Notes under the pieces: generated by a model
Seen by the model: the letters and a program-made list of their open reading frames with translations, nothing else
Told to the model about the DNA's origin: nothing
Database searches by the model: none
NCBI GenBank assembly: GCA_963728925.1
Contig: CAVSMB010000014.1
Coordinates: 1 to 64,000, forward strand
From: JBBPZA01 sp963728925
GTDB taxonomy: Bacteria; Actinomycetota; Thermoleophilia; Solirubrobacterales; Solirubrobacteraceae
Direction: 5' to 3'
DNA length: 64,000 nt
Shown: positions 28,608 through 44,389 of the stretch, one piece after another
Numbering within the stretch: position 1 is the first letter of the stretch
Layout of the letters: each line of letters begins with the position of its first letter
Translations under genes and position numbers: made by a program

Positions 28608-29146
28608 TCTGACGGCGAGGCGCTCGACCGCTCGGCGCCGATGCTGGCGCTGCTGCCCGGGTTGCCCGAGCGCCATCCCCCCGACTACGTCCGCAACGGC
28701 ACCACGAACCTCTACGCCGCGCTCGACGTCGCCTCCGGCCAGGTCATCACCGACATGACCCCGCGCCATCGCGCCGAGGAGCTCCGTCGCTTCTTGAATT
28801 TGATCGAGCGCTCGGTGCCTGCGCACCTCGACGTTCACGTCGTGCTCGACACCTCCTCGACCCACAAGACCCCCGGCGATCCAGCGCTGGCTCGTCCGCC
28901 ACCCGCACTTCACGCCGACCTACAGCTCATGGCTCAACCTCGTCGAGCGCTGGTTCGCCGAACTGACCACGAATTGGATCAAACGCAGCGCCCACCGCTC
29001 GGTCGGCGACCTCGTCGCGTCGATCCGCACCTGGACCACCAACTGGAACGAAGACCCCAAACCATACGTCTGGCAGAAGACCGCAGACGAGATCCTCGAC
29101 TGCCCGCCGCCCACTGCCAACGAATCTCCGACTCAGATCACTAGGT
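28608..29146 (+). pseudogene. IS630-family transposase relic
   Basis: This is the C-terminal half of a DDE_3 transposase. LYAALDVASGQVITDMTPRH leads into the second Asp region VVLDTSSTHKTP, then a one-base insertion in a C-run near 28872 shifts frame to IQRWLVRHP. The catalytic Glu region SSWLNLVERWFAELT and the TTNWNEDPKPYVWQKTADE tail follow. The N-terminal HTH and first Asp are gone. Its end overlaps the 3' end of pta by a few bases. Confidence 0.8.
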
Positions 29147-31292
29147 CCGGCAAGGTCAGCGCGGACCGCGACTGGATTGCGGTGAGCGCGAGCGTGTAGA
29201 CGATGTCGTCCACCAGAGCTCCTCGGCTGAGGTCGTTCACGGGCTTGGCGAGGCCCTGCAGCATCGGGCCGACGCTGACCACATGTGCGCTGCGCTGCAC
29301 AGCTTTGTATGTCGTGTTGCCGGTGTCGAGGTCTGGGAAGATAAACACGTTGGCGCGTCCTGCTACCGGGCTGCCGGGCCGTTTGCTCAGCCCTACCGAA
29401 GCGATCGCGGCGGCGTCGTACTGCAGTGGGCCGTCGACTGCCAGCTCGGGTTCGCGTTCGCGCACGATCCGGGTCGCCTCGGCCACCCTGTCGACATCGC
29501 TGCCAACCCCGGAGGTACCGGTGCTAAAGCTGATCATCGCGACCCGGGGTTCGATGCCAAAGGCCCGTGCCGACGCCGCGCTCTGGATCGCGATGTCGGC
29601 GAGGTCTTCGGCGCTGGGCCGAGGGTTGATCGCGCAATCGCCGTAGACGACCACCTCGTCGGGCAGGCACATGAAGAACACCGACGACACCAGGCGACTA
29701 CCTGGCTTGGTGCCGAGGATCTGCAGCGCCGGGCGGACCGTGGCCGCGGTCGTGTGGAGCGCCCCCGCAACCAGGCCGTCCACCTCGCCTTGCTGGAGCA
29801 TCATCGTGGCGACCATGATTGGGTCAGCGAGGTGATCGCGTGCGATCTCCTCACTCCAGCCGCGGTGGCGCCGCAGCTCGACCAGCGGCGCGACGTAGCG
29901 CTCGGCGACGGCCTGGGGGTCGACCACGCTGACACCGTCGGGCAGCTGCAGCCCGAGGCTTTGGGCCTTGCCGGCCACCTCGTCTGGCGCTCCCAGCAGC
30001 ACGCTGCGGGCGATCCCTCGCTCGGCGCACACGACCGCGGCCTGCACGGTGCGAGGCTCGCTGCCTTCGGGCAGAACCACGCACGCGTCGGCGGTGCGAG
30101 CCAGATCAACCAGCTGGTAGCGAAAGGCCGCCGGGCTGAGCCGCAGGGGCCGAGACGGGCTGGGCAACGCCTCCACCCAGGACGCGTCCAGGGCATCGGC
30201 GATCCAGTCGGTCACGCTCTCGATCCGGTCCAGGTCGTCGATCGCCAGTCCCGGGTCGAGGTCACGCACCCGCGTCGCGGTCTCGTAGCTGTCTTCCTCG
30301 ACGACAAGAACCGGCAGGCCGGTCGCGGACGCAGCCCGAGTGAGCTCCCATACCCCTGGGTCCGGCTCGATTCCGGCGGTCAGCACCAGCGCGGCCAGCC
30401 GGGTTCCGTTGAGCGAGGCGAGGCAGGCAGCCATCACCACGTCATTTCGGTCTCCGGGAACCAGCACGAGCCGGCCGCCGGTGAGCACCCGCAGGCCCCC
30501 CGGGACGGCCTGAGCGAACACCGCTACGTCCTTGATACGCCGGGACAGGTCACCCTCGTTCAACACCCGCGGACCCAGCTCGCGGACAAGGTCGCACACC
30601 CGCAGCCAGGTCAACTCGGGCCGACGCAACACCAAACCGATCGGGCGCAGCCCGCGCTGTCCCAGCGCCTCGCCAAGCTGTGCTGCCCGAGACGGCTCCG
30701 TCTCCGGCACGCCGTTGACCACACAGCCGACCACCCGCGTGTTCTCGCCCGCCAAGTACCCCCCGGCCGTGACAACGAGCGACTCGGCCAAACCCTCGAC
30801 CGTGCCCGCAACCGGGTCAGGCCCGGGCTCCGCCACGCCGTCTGCCCGCTCCTCGCCGCGACCTGGGTTCGCCGCCGGCCAGCTGCCGACAAGCAGAACC
30901 TCGGCGTCGAGGGCGGCGGCCAGCGCCCGGTTCAGTTCGCTCACATACATCTTGGTCGGGCGCGGACTGAGCCCCTCGACAACGACAACGTCTGATCGGT
31001 CATGAACCGGCTGCCACGCACCGACGATCCGCTCCAGCACGACGTTCAGCCCGCCCGTCCCGAGCTGGTGCTCGACCTCGGCGCTGGAGAGCGGATCCGG
31101 GGGGCGCAACGCAGTCGTGGCCGTGATCAGTGCAGTCGAGCGGTCAGGGCCACCATCAGGCCGGGGCTGCGCCACCGGCTTGACGAACGCGACCTGCATG
31201 CCTCGCCGGTCAAGGGCCCGCACAACGCCGAGGCAGGTCCTGGCCAGCCTGACGCCATCCCCGGCCGGGACGACAAGCAACGTCCGCGCCAT
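29133..31292 (-). CDS. pta: Phosphate acetyltransferase, long form
   Basis: This encodes 719 aa, interconverting acetyl-CoA and acetyl phosphate. It has the three-part E. coli-like build: an N-terminal P-loop-like AAA_26/BioD-type domain (~1-215), a DRTGG domain (~220-345) and the catalytic PTA_PTB domain (~395-715), including QGEVDGLVAGALHTTA, then GDCAINPRPSAEDLADIA and SFSTGTSG. It starts 28 bp after the stop of the wrecked acetate kinase gene on the same strand, so the former operon was ackA-pta. With ackA dead, acetyl phosphate could still be made, but ATP recovery from it here is lost unless another kinase exists. Confidence 0.93.
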   Translation of the reverse strand: MARTLLVVPAGDGVRLARTCLGVVRALDRRGMQVAFVKPVAQPRPDGGPDRSTALITATTALRPPDPLSSAEVEHQLGTGGLNVVLERIVGAWQPVHDRSDVVVVEGLSPRPTKMYVSELNRALAAALDAEVLLVGSWPAANPGRGEERADGVAEPGPDPVAGTVEGLAESLVVTAGGYLAGENTRVVGCVVNGVPETEPSRAAQLGEALGQRGLRPIGLVLRRPELTWLRVCDLVRELGPRVLNEGDLSRRIKDVAVFAQAVPGGLRVLTGGRLVLVPGDRNDVVMAACLASLNGTRLAALVLTAGIEPDPGVWELTRAASATGLPVLVVEEDSYETATRVRDLDPGLAIDDLDRIESVTDWIADALDASWVEALPSPSRPLRLSPAAFRYQLVDLARTADACVVLPEGSEPRTVQAAVVCAERGIARSVLLGAPDEVAGKAQSLGLQLPDGVSVVDPQAVAERYVAPLVELRRHRGWSEEIARDHLADPIMVATMMLQQGEVDGLVAGALHTTAATVRPALQILGTKPGSRLVSSVFFMCLPDEVVVYGDCAINPRPSAEDLADIAIQSAASARAFGIEPRVAMISFSTGTSGVGSDVDRVAEATRIVREREPELAVDGPLQYDAAAIASVGLSKRPGSPVAGRANVFIFPDLDTGNTTYKAVQRSAHVVSVGPMLQGLAKPVNDLSRGALVDDIVYTLALTAIQSRSALTLPDLVI

Positions 31293-31320
31293 GACGCGAT
31301 CCTAACGCGAGCGACAGTCA

Positions 31321-31579
31321 TCAATCGCCAGCGATCACGCGGGCGGTGTCGCGGGCGATCAGGAGGTCCTCGTCCGTCGCTACGACCAGCGCCAGGACCG
31401 GGCCGGTGACGCTGATCCGCCCGCCAGTCTGCCGCCCGTGGTCGGCATTGGCCTCCACGTCCTCAACCAGGCCGAGGAACCCCAGCGTCGAGCACGGCGA
31501 CTTGCGGCAATTCGGGCAGGACTGCACGAACAGCCTCGATGCCGACAAGATTCGACGGGTTATGAAGCGGCGCCAGGTG
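31321..31579 (-). pseudogene. ackA: Acetate kinase gene with a large internal deletion
   Basis: Reading from 31579, HLAPLHNPSN, then LVGIEAVRAVLPELPQVAVLD is the acetate-kinase segment near residue 120-150. It is followed without warning, in another frame, by the C-terminal end FLGLVEDVEANADHG, GRISVTGPVLALVVATDE and LLIARDT. Roughly half of the normal ~400 codons between these parts, and the whole N-terminus, are missing. The stop at 31321 is retained just before pta. Confidence 0.85.
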
Positions 31580-32191
31580 ACTAGACGAGCGCACCGCGGA
31601 GATCACAGCGTCGTCCACCCGCGAGGAGATTGCTCGCTACTTGTTGTCGCGGGGCCTGGATCCCGTTGAGCTCGTGCCCGACGCTGCGCGGGCCGAGGCG
31701 TTGGTCGAGGCGGTCGCCCCGATCTCCTTTCCGGCGGGTCGGCGCCGCACGCGACGCAGGTGAGTCCCGCTCAGGGCCTCGATGACGCGCTGCCCAAGGT
31801 GGTCACCTGGACGGTGGAGTGCGCCACGAGGCGCTGTGATGAAAGGAGTGGCTTTGCAGGATGAATGCTACTTCTCGTGCCGGCTGTGATGCCGGTCCTG
31901 GGCCGATGCAGCGGCCTGGAGAAGCTGGGGGCAGCCACGGCGTGGAAGCGCACGCTGACGGCGAGAGCGCCCCGACGACGTAGCGGCGCCGCGGTACTGC
32001 CAGACGCGGCGTGCGCGCAAGCGGCGACGTCGCATCAGTCAGAGGAGTGGTGGTCGAAGCCCCCCTATCAAGGAGCGGCCTGCGAGACCGAGAGGCATAG
32101 CGCAAGCGAACTGCAACCCGGCCCCGACAGAACCCGGCGACGCGGTCGGCGGCGCCGACCCCACCGGCGAGCGCCTCGGCCAGCGACCCTG
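31580..32191. other. Intergenic stretch before the IS1634 element
   Basis: A plus frame at ~31604-31762 (TREEIARYLLSRGLDPVELV, ending in a basic RRRTRRR tail) has coding-like composition but no family that I recognise. The rest, including the first ~110 codons of the long frame beginning at 31865, shows no homology and likely represents element end or host sequence. Confidence 0.35.
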
Positions 32192-33616
32192 CTGCGGACG
32201 CAGCGGCGGCGGACGGACGGGTCGGTGGTCGGCTATGTGCAGCTGGCGCACAACCGCCGCGTCGAGGGCGTCACCCGGGCGGAGGTGCTGCTCAACCTCG
32301 GGCGGGAGGACGAGCTCGACGTCGACGGGCTGCGCCGGTTGGCGGCGTCGATCACGCGCTACGCCGACGGCGGCGGCGCGGCTGCGCCGCTCGGCGACCG
32401 CGACGACGGCGGCGAGCCGGCCGGCGAGCTGGTCGTGCAGTCCTCACGGGCGCTGGGCGGTGTGTGGCTGCTGGACGCGTTGTGGCGCCGGCTCGGGGTC
32501 GACGAGGCGCTCGGGCGGGTGCTCGGCGCTCGCCGGTTCGGCACCGACCCGGCCGGCGAGGCCGGCGCGCCGGCGTTCCGCGCCTACGGGCACTCCAAGG
32601 ACCATCGCCCCGATCTGCCGCAGGTCGTGATCGGCTTGGCCGTCACGCGGGAGGGGATCCCCGTCCGCGTGTGGGTCTGGCCGGGCAACACCAACGACAT
32701 GAGCGTGGTCAAGCAGGTCAAGGACGATCTGCGCGGCTGGCGCCTGGGCAGGGTCGTCACGGTCGTCGACCGCGGCTTCAGCTCTGATGAGAACCTGCGC
32801 TACCTGACCCGCGGGGGCGGTCACTGGATCGCCGGCGAGAAGATGCGCGACGGCGCCCCCGACGCCCAAGCCGCGCTCTCCCGCCAGGGCCGCTACCAGA
32901 CCGTCCGCGACAACCTGCGCGTCAAGGAAGTCGGCATCGGCGAGGGTGACGCGGCCAAGCGCTTCGTCGTCTGCCACAACCCCACCGAGGCCGACCGCGA
33001 CAAGCAAGCCCGCGAGGACACCATCGCCCGCCTGCAGGCCGAACTCGAGCGGATCAAGACCGCGCGCGCCAAGACCCGCGCCAGCGACGCGAAGACATCA
33101 ACGGCGCACCACCGCGCCGAGTGCGCGCTGCGCGATCATCCGACGCTCGGGCGCTACCTGCGCCAGACCCCGACCGGCCGGCTGCTCATCGACCGCGCCA
33201 AGATCAAGGCCGAGGAGCGCCTGGACGGCAAGTACCTGCTCTCCACCTCAGATCCCGACCTGTCGGCCGAGGACGTCGCGCTGGGCTACAAGAACCTGCT
33301 CGAAGCAGAACGCGGCTTCCGCGACCTGAAGGCCACGCTCGAGCTCCGCCCCGTGTTCCACCGCCTCGAGCACCGCATCCGCGCCCACATCCTCCTCTGC
33401 TGGCTCGCGCTGCTGATGATCCGCCTCGCCGAACGCCAGACCGGCCAGACATGGCGACGGATCGCGCTCGAACTCCGACGGCTGCACCAAGTCACGCTCA
33501 CCGGCCCCGCCGGCACCGTCGCGCACACCACCACCCTCACCGACCCCCAGCGCCAGATCCTCACCGCCCTGAAGATCGACCCGCCGCCGCCGGTCACCGC
33601 GCTCACACCCGCCTGA
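32192..33616 (+). mobile_element. IS1634-family transposase with internal deletion
   Basis: Homology starts at LLRTQRRRTDG (no Met; the usual MYLRT start is ruined) and continues SVVGYVQLAHNRRV. After LGVDEALGRVLGARR the text jumps to AGAPAFRAYGHSKDHRPDLP. About 110 residues normally carrying the first catalytic Asp (FFDTTSTYFE) are missing. The rest is intact: VIGLAVTREGIPVRVWVWPG, VTVVDRGFSSDEN with the second Asp, and the Glu in YKNLLEAERGFRDLK. It keeps an open frame from 31865 through the deletion, so it looks like an inactive, internally deleted transposase. It lies 130 bp before the ADH duplicate. Confidence 0.8.
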
Positions 33617-33748
33617 ACGGCATCCTCTCGACGCCCCACGCGTGGACACACGCGTGCGAATCGTTACAAACCCCCGCAAACCCAACCCCACAGCGGGTTC
33701 ACGGCGCCTCGACGCCCCTCTGCATGCCCATCAACTACGGAACTCGGG

Positions 33749-34321
33749 CGAGATCGGGGTCCAGTACGGGCAGGTGAAGCCCGGGGACGTGGTCGCCGTG
33801 ATCGGTGCCGGTCCGGTGGGACTCGCGGTGATGGCGACGGCCGGCCTGTACGGGCGGCGAGGATCGTCGCGGTCGACCTGGACGCCAACAGGGTCGAGGA
33901 GGCAAAGAAGTTCGGGGCGACGGATGGCGTCAACTCCGGCGACCCCGATTGGAAGGACCAGATCATGGCGTTGACCGACGGCTGGGGTGTGGACGTCGCC
34001 GTCGAAGCGGTCGGCATGTCGCAAACGTTCCAGATGGCCACCGAGATCGTTCGCCCGGGTGGGCGCGTGGCCAACGTCGGAGTGCACGGAACATCCGTCG
34101 ACCTCCAACTGCAGAACCTCTGGATTCACAACATCGCGATCACGATGGGGCTGGTCAACAGCAACACCACCCCCCTGCTGCTCAAGCTGGTGGCCAGCGG
34201 CAAACTGAACGTCGACAACTTCGCAACCCATCACTTCAAGCTGCACGACATGATGGACGCCTACGACACGTTCAGCCGGGCCGCGGAGACCAAGGCACTG
34301 AAGGTCATCATCGACCGTTGA
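33749..34321 (+). pseudogene. Truncated, frameshifted duplicate of the 26976 alcohol dehydrogenase
   Basis: 33749-34318 repeats 27458-28028 almost base for base (a handful of substitutions in ~570 bp). It lacks the first ~160 codons, so both Zn sites are absent. It also lacks one G in the run GGGG after CTGTAC near 33853, which breaks the frame between YGQVKPGDVV and the rest. It ends with the ancestral stop TGA directly after VIIDR. A recent copy is implied, in direct orientation, 6.29 kb from its source and next to an IS1634-type element. Confidence 0.93.
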
Positions 34322-34439
34322 GCCTCGATCCACCAGTGGTCGCGGCAATTCCGGCCGGTGCTCGTGCGGACCAGCTCTGTCGTGCCGCGGTGGCGGTGCT
34401 GTCGCTGCGCAACCGCATCTCGCGTCGAGAGACGGGCGA

Positions 34440-34608
34440 GTTCTGCGAGCACGCCGCAGCGCCCGCATCAGCCGGTGATTGCCTGGACGACGGCCAGCGC
34501 GACGATCTCCTGGTCGGTGACCTTCCCGGCCGGTCCCGGTCGAGGGATTCTCAACGAATCCGCGAACACGTAGGCTGCGACAACGAGGGTCTCCAGCGAA
34601 GCGGTCAT
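34440..34608 (-). pseudogene. N-terminal relic of an IS982/IS4-type transposase
   Basis: From the ATG at 34608 the minus frame reads MTASLETLVVAAYVFADSLR and then VTDQEIVALAVVQAITG. This is the N-terminal helix pair (SDAELLTLAVMQALLG-type) of IS982-like transposases. The catalytic part is not present. Remaining DNA to 34786 holds no gene and presumably the promoter for the acyl-CoA ligase. Confidence 0.55.
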
Positions 34609-34816
34609 CTCGAGCCCCAATCTCGAGTTGGCAGAGCTGGAGGCCCCTTCGTATCAAGCCTCTAGAGGTGGTCCACGGCGTTTTGCGGTTGTGGCTGGGG
34701 GTAGGCTTTGGGTGTTCGCCCTCAGTGGGGATGGGGGGCTGCAATGGGCGGCCGGGGTTGTTGGCTAGCGGACCTGGGGCCGCCGTTTGAGCGTTCAGAG
34801 GAGAGGAGTCCCCTCG

Positions 34817-36430
34817 ATGGCCAGTGTGTCGCATACTTCGCTGACGCCGTTGCGGTTTTTGGAGCGTTGCGCCGAGGTGTATCCGGGCAAGGTGGCGATC
34901 GTCCATGGTGATCGTCGCACGACCTATCGCGAGTTCGCGGGGGAGGTCACTCGTCTGGCGCGGGCGTTGCGGGCGTCGGGGATCGAGGCGGGTGATCGCG
35001 TGGCCTACCTGTGCCCGAACATCCCCGAGTTGCTGGTCGCGCACTTTGCGGTTCCGCTGGCGGGGGCGGTGCTGGTGGCCATCAACACGCGTTTGGCGGG
35101 GGAGGAGGTGCGTTATATCTGTGAGCATTCCGGGGCCAAGCTGTTGGTGGTCGACTCGGAGCTGCGCTCGATCGTCGAGCCGGTGCAGGATGAGCTGGGG
35201 GCGGTTCGGGAGATCGTCACGGTGACCGACCCGGTGGCTGACCTCGACGTTTCGGACGCCCCCGACGGCTGCGGTTATCCGGACCTGCTGGAGCGTGGGT
35301 CCGACGAGCCGCTGGGGTGGGCGGTGGAGGATGAGTTGGCCCCGATCACGATCAACTACACGTCGGGGACCACCGGGAAGCCCAAGGGCGTTGTCTATAC
35401 CCATCGGGGGGCCTACTTGAACAGCCTTGGGGAGGTGCTGCATTCCGAGCACAGCCCCGACTCGGTCTACCTGTGGACGCTCCCGATGTTCCATTGCAAC
35501 GGGTGGTGCACGGCTTGGGGCGTGACGGCGATCGGCGGTCGCCACGTGTGCCTGCGGGCGGTGCGCGGCGACCACATCTGGGAGCTTTTGGAGCAGGAGC
35601 AGGTCACGCACCTCAACGGCGCCCCGACCGTGCTCACGACCCTCGCGGGCGCGGAGGAGGCGCACCGGTTGGAGCGACCGCTGGTGGTGACCACCGCGGG
35701 CGCGCCGCCGAGCCCGACCACGATCGCGCAGTGTGAGGGCCTCAATGCGCGTGTCCTGCACGTCTATGGGCTGACCGAGACCTATGGTCCGTACTCGGTG
35801 TGTCAGTGGCAGGAGGGCTGGGAGGATCTCGAAGTCGAGGAGCGGGCGACGCTGCTGGCCCGCCAGGGTGTCGGGATGATCCACGCCGAGCGGCTGCGCG
35901 TGGTCGACACCGAGATGAACGACGTGCCGGCGGACGGCGAGACGCTGGGCGAGATCGTCATGCGCGGCAACGACGTGATGAAGGGCTACTTCGAGGACGA
36001 GGAGGCGACGGCCGAGGCGTTCAGGGGCGACTGGTTTCACTCCGGCGACCTCGGGGTCATGCAGCCCGACGGCTACGTGCAGCTCCGCGACCGCGCCAAG
36101 GACGTGGTCGTGTCCGGCGGGGAGAACATCTCGACCGTCGAGATCGAGCAGGCGCTGCTCACCCACGAGGCCGTGCTGGACGCGGCGGTCATCGGGGTCC
36201 CCGACGAGCAGTGGGGCGAGCGCCCCAAGGCGTTCGTGGTGCTCAAGCCCGGAAAGGAGGCCGGGGAGGAGGAGCTCATCGACCACGTGAAGTCCAAGAT
36301 TGCCCGCTACAAGGCGCCCAAAGCCGTCGCCTTCCTGGACGAGCTGCCAAAGACCTCGACGGGCAAGGTCCCCAAGTTCGAACTCCGAGAGCGCGAGTGG
36401 GCCGGGCAAGACTCCCGCATCAAAGGCTGA
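34817..36430 (+). CDS. Acyl-CoA synthetase (AMP-forming), FadD-like
   Basis: This encodes 537 aa from the ATG at 34817 (GAGGAGAGGAG upstream). It is an ANL-superfamily enzyme activating a carboxylic acid to acyl-CoA via acyl-AMP. The P-loop is YTSGTTGKPKGVVYTHRG near residue 185, the A5 motif is VYGLTETYGP, and the hinge region has DRAKDVVVSGGENIS. The A10 Lys lies in PKTSTGKVPKFELR near the C-terminus. It resembles medium/long-chain fatty acyl-CoA or methylthioacrylate-type ligases. The substrate is unassigned; nearby acyltransferase and carboxylase genes suggest fatty acids. Confidence 0.92.
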   Translation: MASVSHTSLTPLRFLERCAEVYPGKVAIVHGDRRTTYREFAGEVTRLARALRASGIEAGDRVAYLCPNIPELLVAHFAVPLAGAVLVAINTRLAGEEVRYICEHSGAKLLVVDSELRSIVEPVQDELGAVREIVTVTDPVADLDVSDAPDGCGYPDLLERGSDEPLGWAVEDELAPITINYTSGTTGKPKGVVYTHRGAYLNSLGEVLHSEHSPDSVYLWTLPMFHCNGWCTAWGVTAIGGRHVCLRAVRGDHIWELLEQEQVTHLNGAPTVLTTLAGAEEAHRLERPLVVTTAGAPPSPTTIAQCEGLNARVLHVYGLTETYGPYSVCQWQEGWEDLEVEERATLLARQGVGMIHAERLRVVDTEMNDVPADGETLGEIVMRGNDVMKGYFEDEEATAEAFRGDWFHSGDLGVMQPDGYVQLRDRAKDVVVSGGENISTVEIEQALLTHEAVLDAAVIGVPDEQWGERPKAFVVLKPGKEAGEEELIDHVKSKIARYKAPKAVAFLDELPKTSTGKVPKFELREREWAGQDSRIKG

Positions 36431-36891
36431 CGGGCAACCGCCGAGTCGATCCCGCCCTGTCCGACGGCGGCGAGCCTGCCGCTCGCGGGAGACGGACTTC
36501 TTGCTTGCTGCGCTCGAGCCGACGCCCATTCACGTCAGACGCCTGGCGACCCGAGCCGCACCAAAATCTCCGCCACCTGGCCTCCGCAAAGCGCGACTGG
36601 GGCGCGGTCCTGTGGCGCTCCGCCTGATCGGTCGTAACCGGCACCATCATCGCCCCTCTGGCGCCGCGTGCGGACTTGACTGCTCACTACGTTCGGTCAA
36701 ACTCTCGCCTTTCTCAACCCAATGGCGTTACGTCGACCAGAGCCCGAGAAGCGCGCTGCCGCGACCAGCCGCCCTCGAGGACGACCACCGGTAGGCCGTC
36801 GACTCTTCCTGGATCACATTTTCGGCGCGCCTGCCAGTCCCGAATCGCGCGACCCGGCCGAGCGCCGGCTCCCGCGTTCCTCGGCTCACAT
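36431..36891. other. Gene-free convergent intergenic region
   Basis: Between the acyl-CoA ligase and the convergent acyltransferase I see no recognisable domain on either strand and no obvious terminator hairpin. Confidence 0.4.
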
Positions 36892-37869
36892 CTAGCCGAA
36901 GATCGGGAAGCGCCGCTGCTTGGCAAGGCGATCCATCGCGTCCTGGATCGCGGACTGCACCTCGAGATAGATCGAGTCGACGTACTCGCGATCGTCGACC
37001 CGTTCCGGGTCTTCGTCGACGTGAATCGGGTCGAGTAGCTCGGTGCGGATCTTCGCTGGCAGGGGAAGGTGCGTCGGAATGGTCTCGACCGTCACGCCGA
37101 AGGGTAAGCCGAGCACGATCGGCAGCCTGACGCCGCGAAGCTTCTTCTTCAGCCCCGTGAAGCGGTCGAGCCCGTTCGCGAGCCAGCGGCCCTCGGACAG
37201 GACGAAGACCGTGTCATGGCCGCCGACGCTGGCCACGGGAACGATCGGCACGCCAGAGCGCATCGCCTGGCGTACGAAGCCCTTGCGCCCGCCGAGGACA
37301 GCCTGATCGCGCCTGCGCCAGTTGCGCATCGAGTCGACCTCGCCGCCCGGCCAGATGATCACGTCGTGCCCGGCGCTGAGCGCTGTGCTGACGCCCTGGC
37401 GGGAGGCCGGGATCACGCCACACTGGCGGAAGTAGTCGCCGAGGCCGGGCGCGGCCATCAGGACATCGTGAGCCGTCGGGTGAAGCACGCGCTCGGTGCC
37501 GAATCGCCGCCACCAGTCGAAGGCGAACGTCCAGGCGTCGATCGTCAGGGACCCTCCGGAATGATTTCCGATCAGGAGCGAGGTCTGCTGGGGCAGACGC
37601 TCCCAACCGGACGTCTCAAGCCGGAAGTAGTAGTCGCAGAGAGCAACCCAGAGGTGCTTCTGAGCGCGCATCAATTCCTGGTTGGGGCCGTCGAGGGCGT
37701 GCTCGGTGGCGGCGGCGACGCGCTTGGCGATGAGGCCGAGCTCGGCACTTTCGCCCTCGACTGCGGCAGCCGGATCGAGGGCCGCCCGCGGCCCGTTGCC
37801 CTTGTGCTGGGCCGCGCGCCGCGTCACGGTCGCTGTTGACCTCTCATCCCATCCATTTGACCTTGACAC
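36892..37869 (-). CDS. Lysophospholipid/glycerol acyltransferase family protein
   Basis: This encodes 325 aa (GTG start). It is a PlsC/DGAT2-like acyltransferase. The catalytic region reads LLIGNHSGGSLTIDAW, where His is followed by a widely spaced Asp instead of the strict HX4D. The substrate motif IIWPGGEVDSMR takes the place of FPEGTRS. VPIVPVASVGG and LPIVLGLPFG follow. It transfers acyl groups to a glycerolipid or alcohol acceptor, probably membrane-associated, though no clear transmembrane helix is visible. This subfamily is often seen with WS/DGAT and fatty acyl-CoA ligases. Confidence 0.8.
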   Translation of the reverse strand: MSRSNGWDERSTATVTRRAAQHKGNGPRAALDPAAAVEGESAELGLIAKRVAAATEHALDGPNQELMRAQKHLWVALCDYYFRLETSGWERLPQQTSLLIGNHSGGSLTIDAWTFAFDWWRRFGTERVLHPTAHDVLMAAPGLGDYFRQCGVIPASRQGVSTALSAGHDVIIWPGGEVDSMRNWRRRDQAVLGGRKGFVRQAMRSGVPIVPVASVGGHDTVFVLSEGRWLANGLDRFTGLKKKLRGVRLPIVLGLPFGVTVETIPTHLPLPAKIRTELLDPIHVDEDPERVDDREYVDSIYLEVQSAIQDAMDRLAKQRRFPIFG

Positions 37870-38040
37870 CGGTTTGTATCAGGGATCGGAAGATCAAACG
37901 TCAAGCGTGGAGTTCCCCCGCTTCGGTGGACAGGGTTGGCTAGACCGTATGGAGGCCCGGCCGGCTGGCCGAGCGCGTAGGGCGGACCTGAGCGGCGTCG
38001 GCGCGGGGAGCGTAAGCGCGGGACCCGCTGGGGCGCGCGA

Positions 38041-38504
38041 ATGGGCGAAACGTCGCTCATCGACGCGGTTGTCGGCAGCCTCACCGATCCCTTCAATGAG
38101 ATCCACATGGGGGTGACGGCCGAGAACGTGGCAGAGTCCCACGGAATCTCTCGCGAAGCGCAGGACGAGTTCGCGCTCGAGTCCCATCGCCGCGCCCAAG
38201 TGGCCATTGAGGCGGGCCGGTTCGACGAGGAGGTCGTACCCATCGAGGTCAAGACCCGCGTCATCGCGCTCAACGAAGCGTTCGCCGCCCAGTCGCTGGC
38301 GGTCCTCAAGGATCTCGACCTCGACCCCGCGATGGTCGACCCAAACGGCGGAGCGATCGCGCACGGCCAGCCGATCGCCGCCACTGGCGTGATCCTCACG
38401 ACCAAGATCCTGGCCGCGATGGACGCAACGACCACAAGCTCGGGCACGTCACCCTCTGCATCGGCGGCGGTCAGGGCATCGCCATGCTGCTCCAACGCGA
38501 CTGA
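38041..38504 (+). pseudogene. Thiolase (acetyl-CoA acetyltransferase) relic
   Basis: The text starts in the loop domain (MGETSLIDAVVGSLTDPFNE, then MGVTAENVAESHGISREAQ). After VVPIEVKTRV it skips ~100 residues to ALNEAFAAQSLAVLKDLD. The catalytic GHPIGATG is altered to GQPIAATG, so the active-site His is gone. A frameshift precedes the C-terminal LGHVTLCIGGGQGIAMLLQ. The N-terminal nucleophile Cys region is absent. At least three independent lesions make this a dead gene. Confidence 0.9.
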
Positions 38505-38554
38505 CGACCGGCGGCCACCGGTCCGGAAACGACGCCTGGTCGCCCGCGGGCACT

Positions 38555-44164
<5,610 letters not shown>

Positions 44165-44389
44165 CAGCTTCCGCTCATCGCCGAGCGGATCGGCTCGAGC
44201 CCTTCGGGTCCAGGCCACCGGGCAGATCGATCGTGCGGTGGCCCCCCGGCCGCAGGCGCCCGGACTCGTTGACCACCTCCGCGCCGGCGACGGTGCCGCG
44301 CGGCGTCACGACGGCCCAGCGCGGGCCGGGGGTCGTCGGCGCGCGCAAGGCGCGTCACGCGGTCAACCTGCGTGGGCAGCGCCATCTTG

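Noticed and set aside
33731..36529. 932-codon minus-strand frame
   Set aside because: Runs antisense across the ADH relic, IS982 scrap and acyl-CoA ligase, which are all better supported in other frames.
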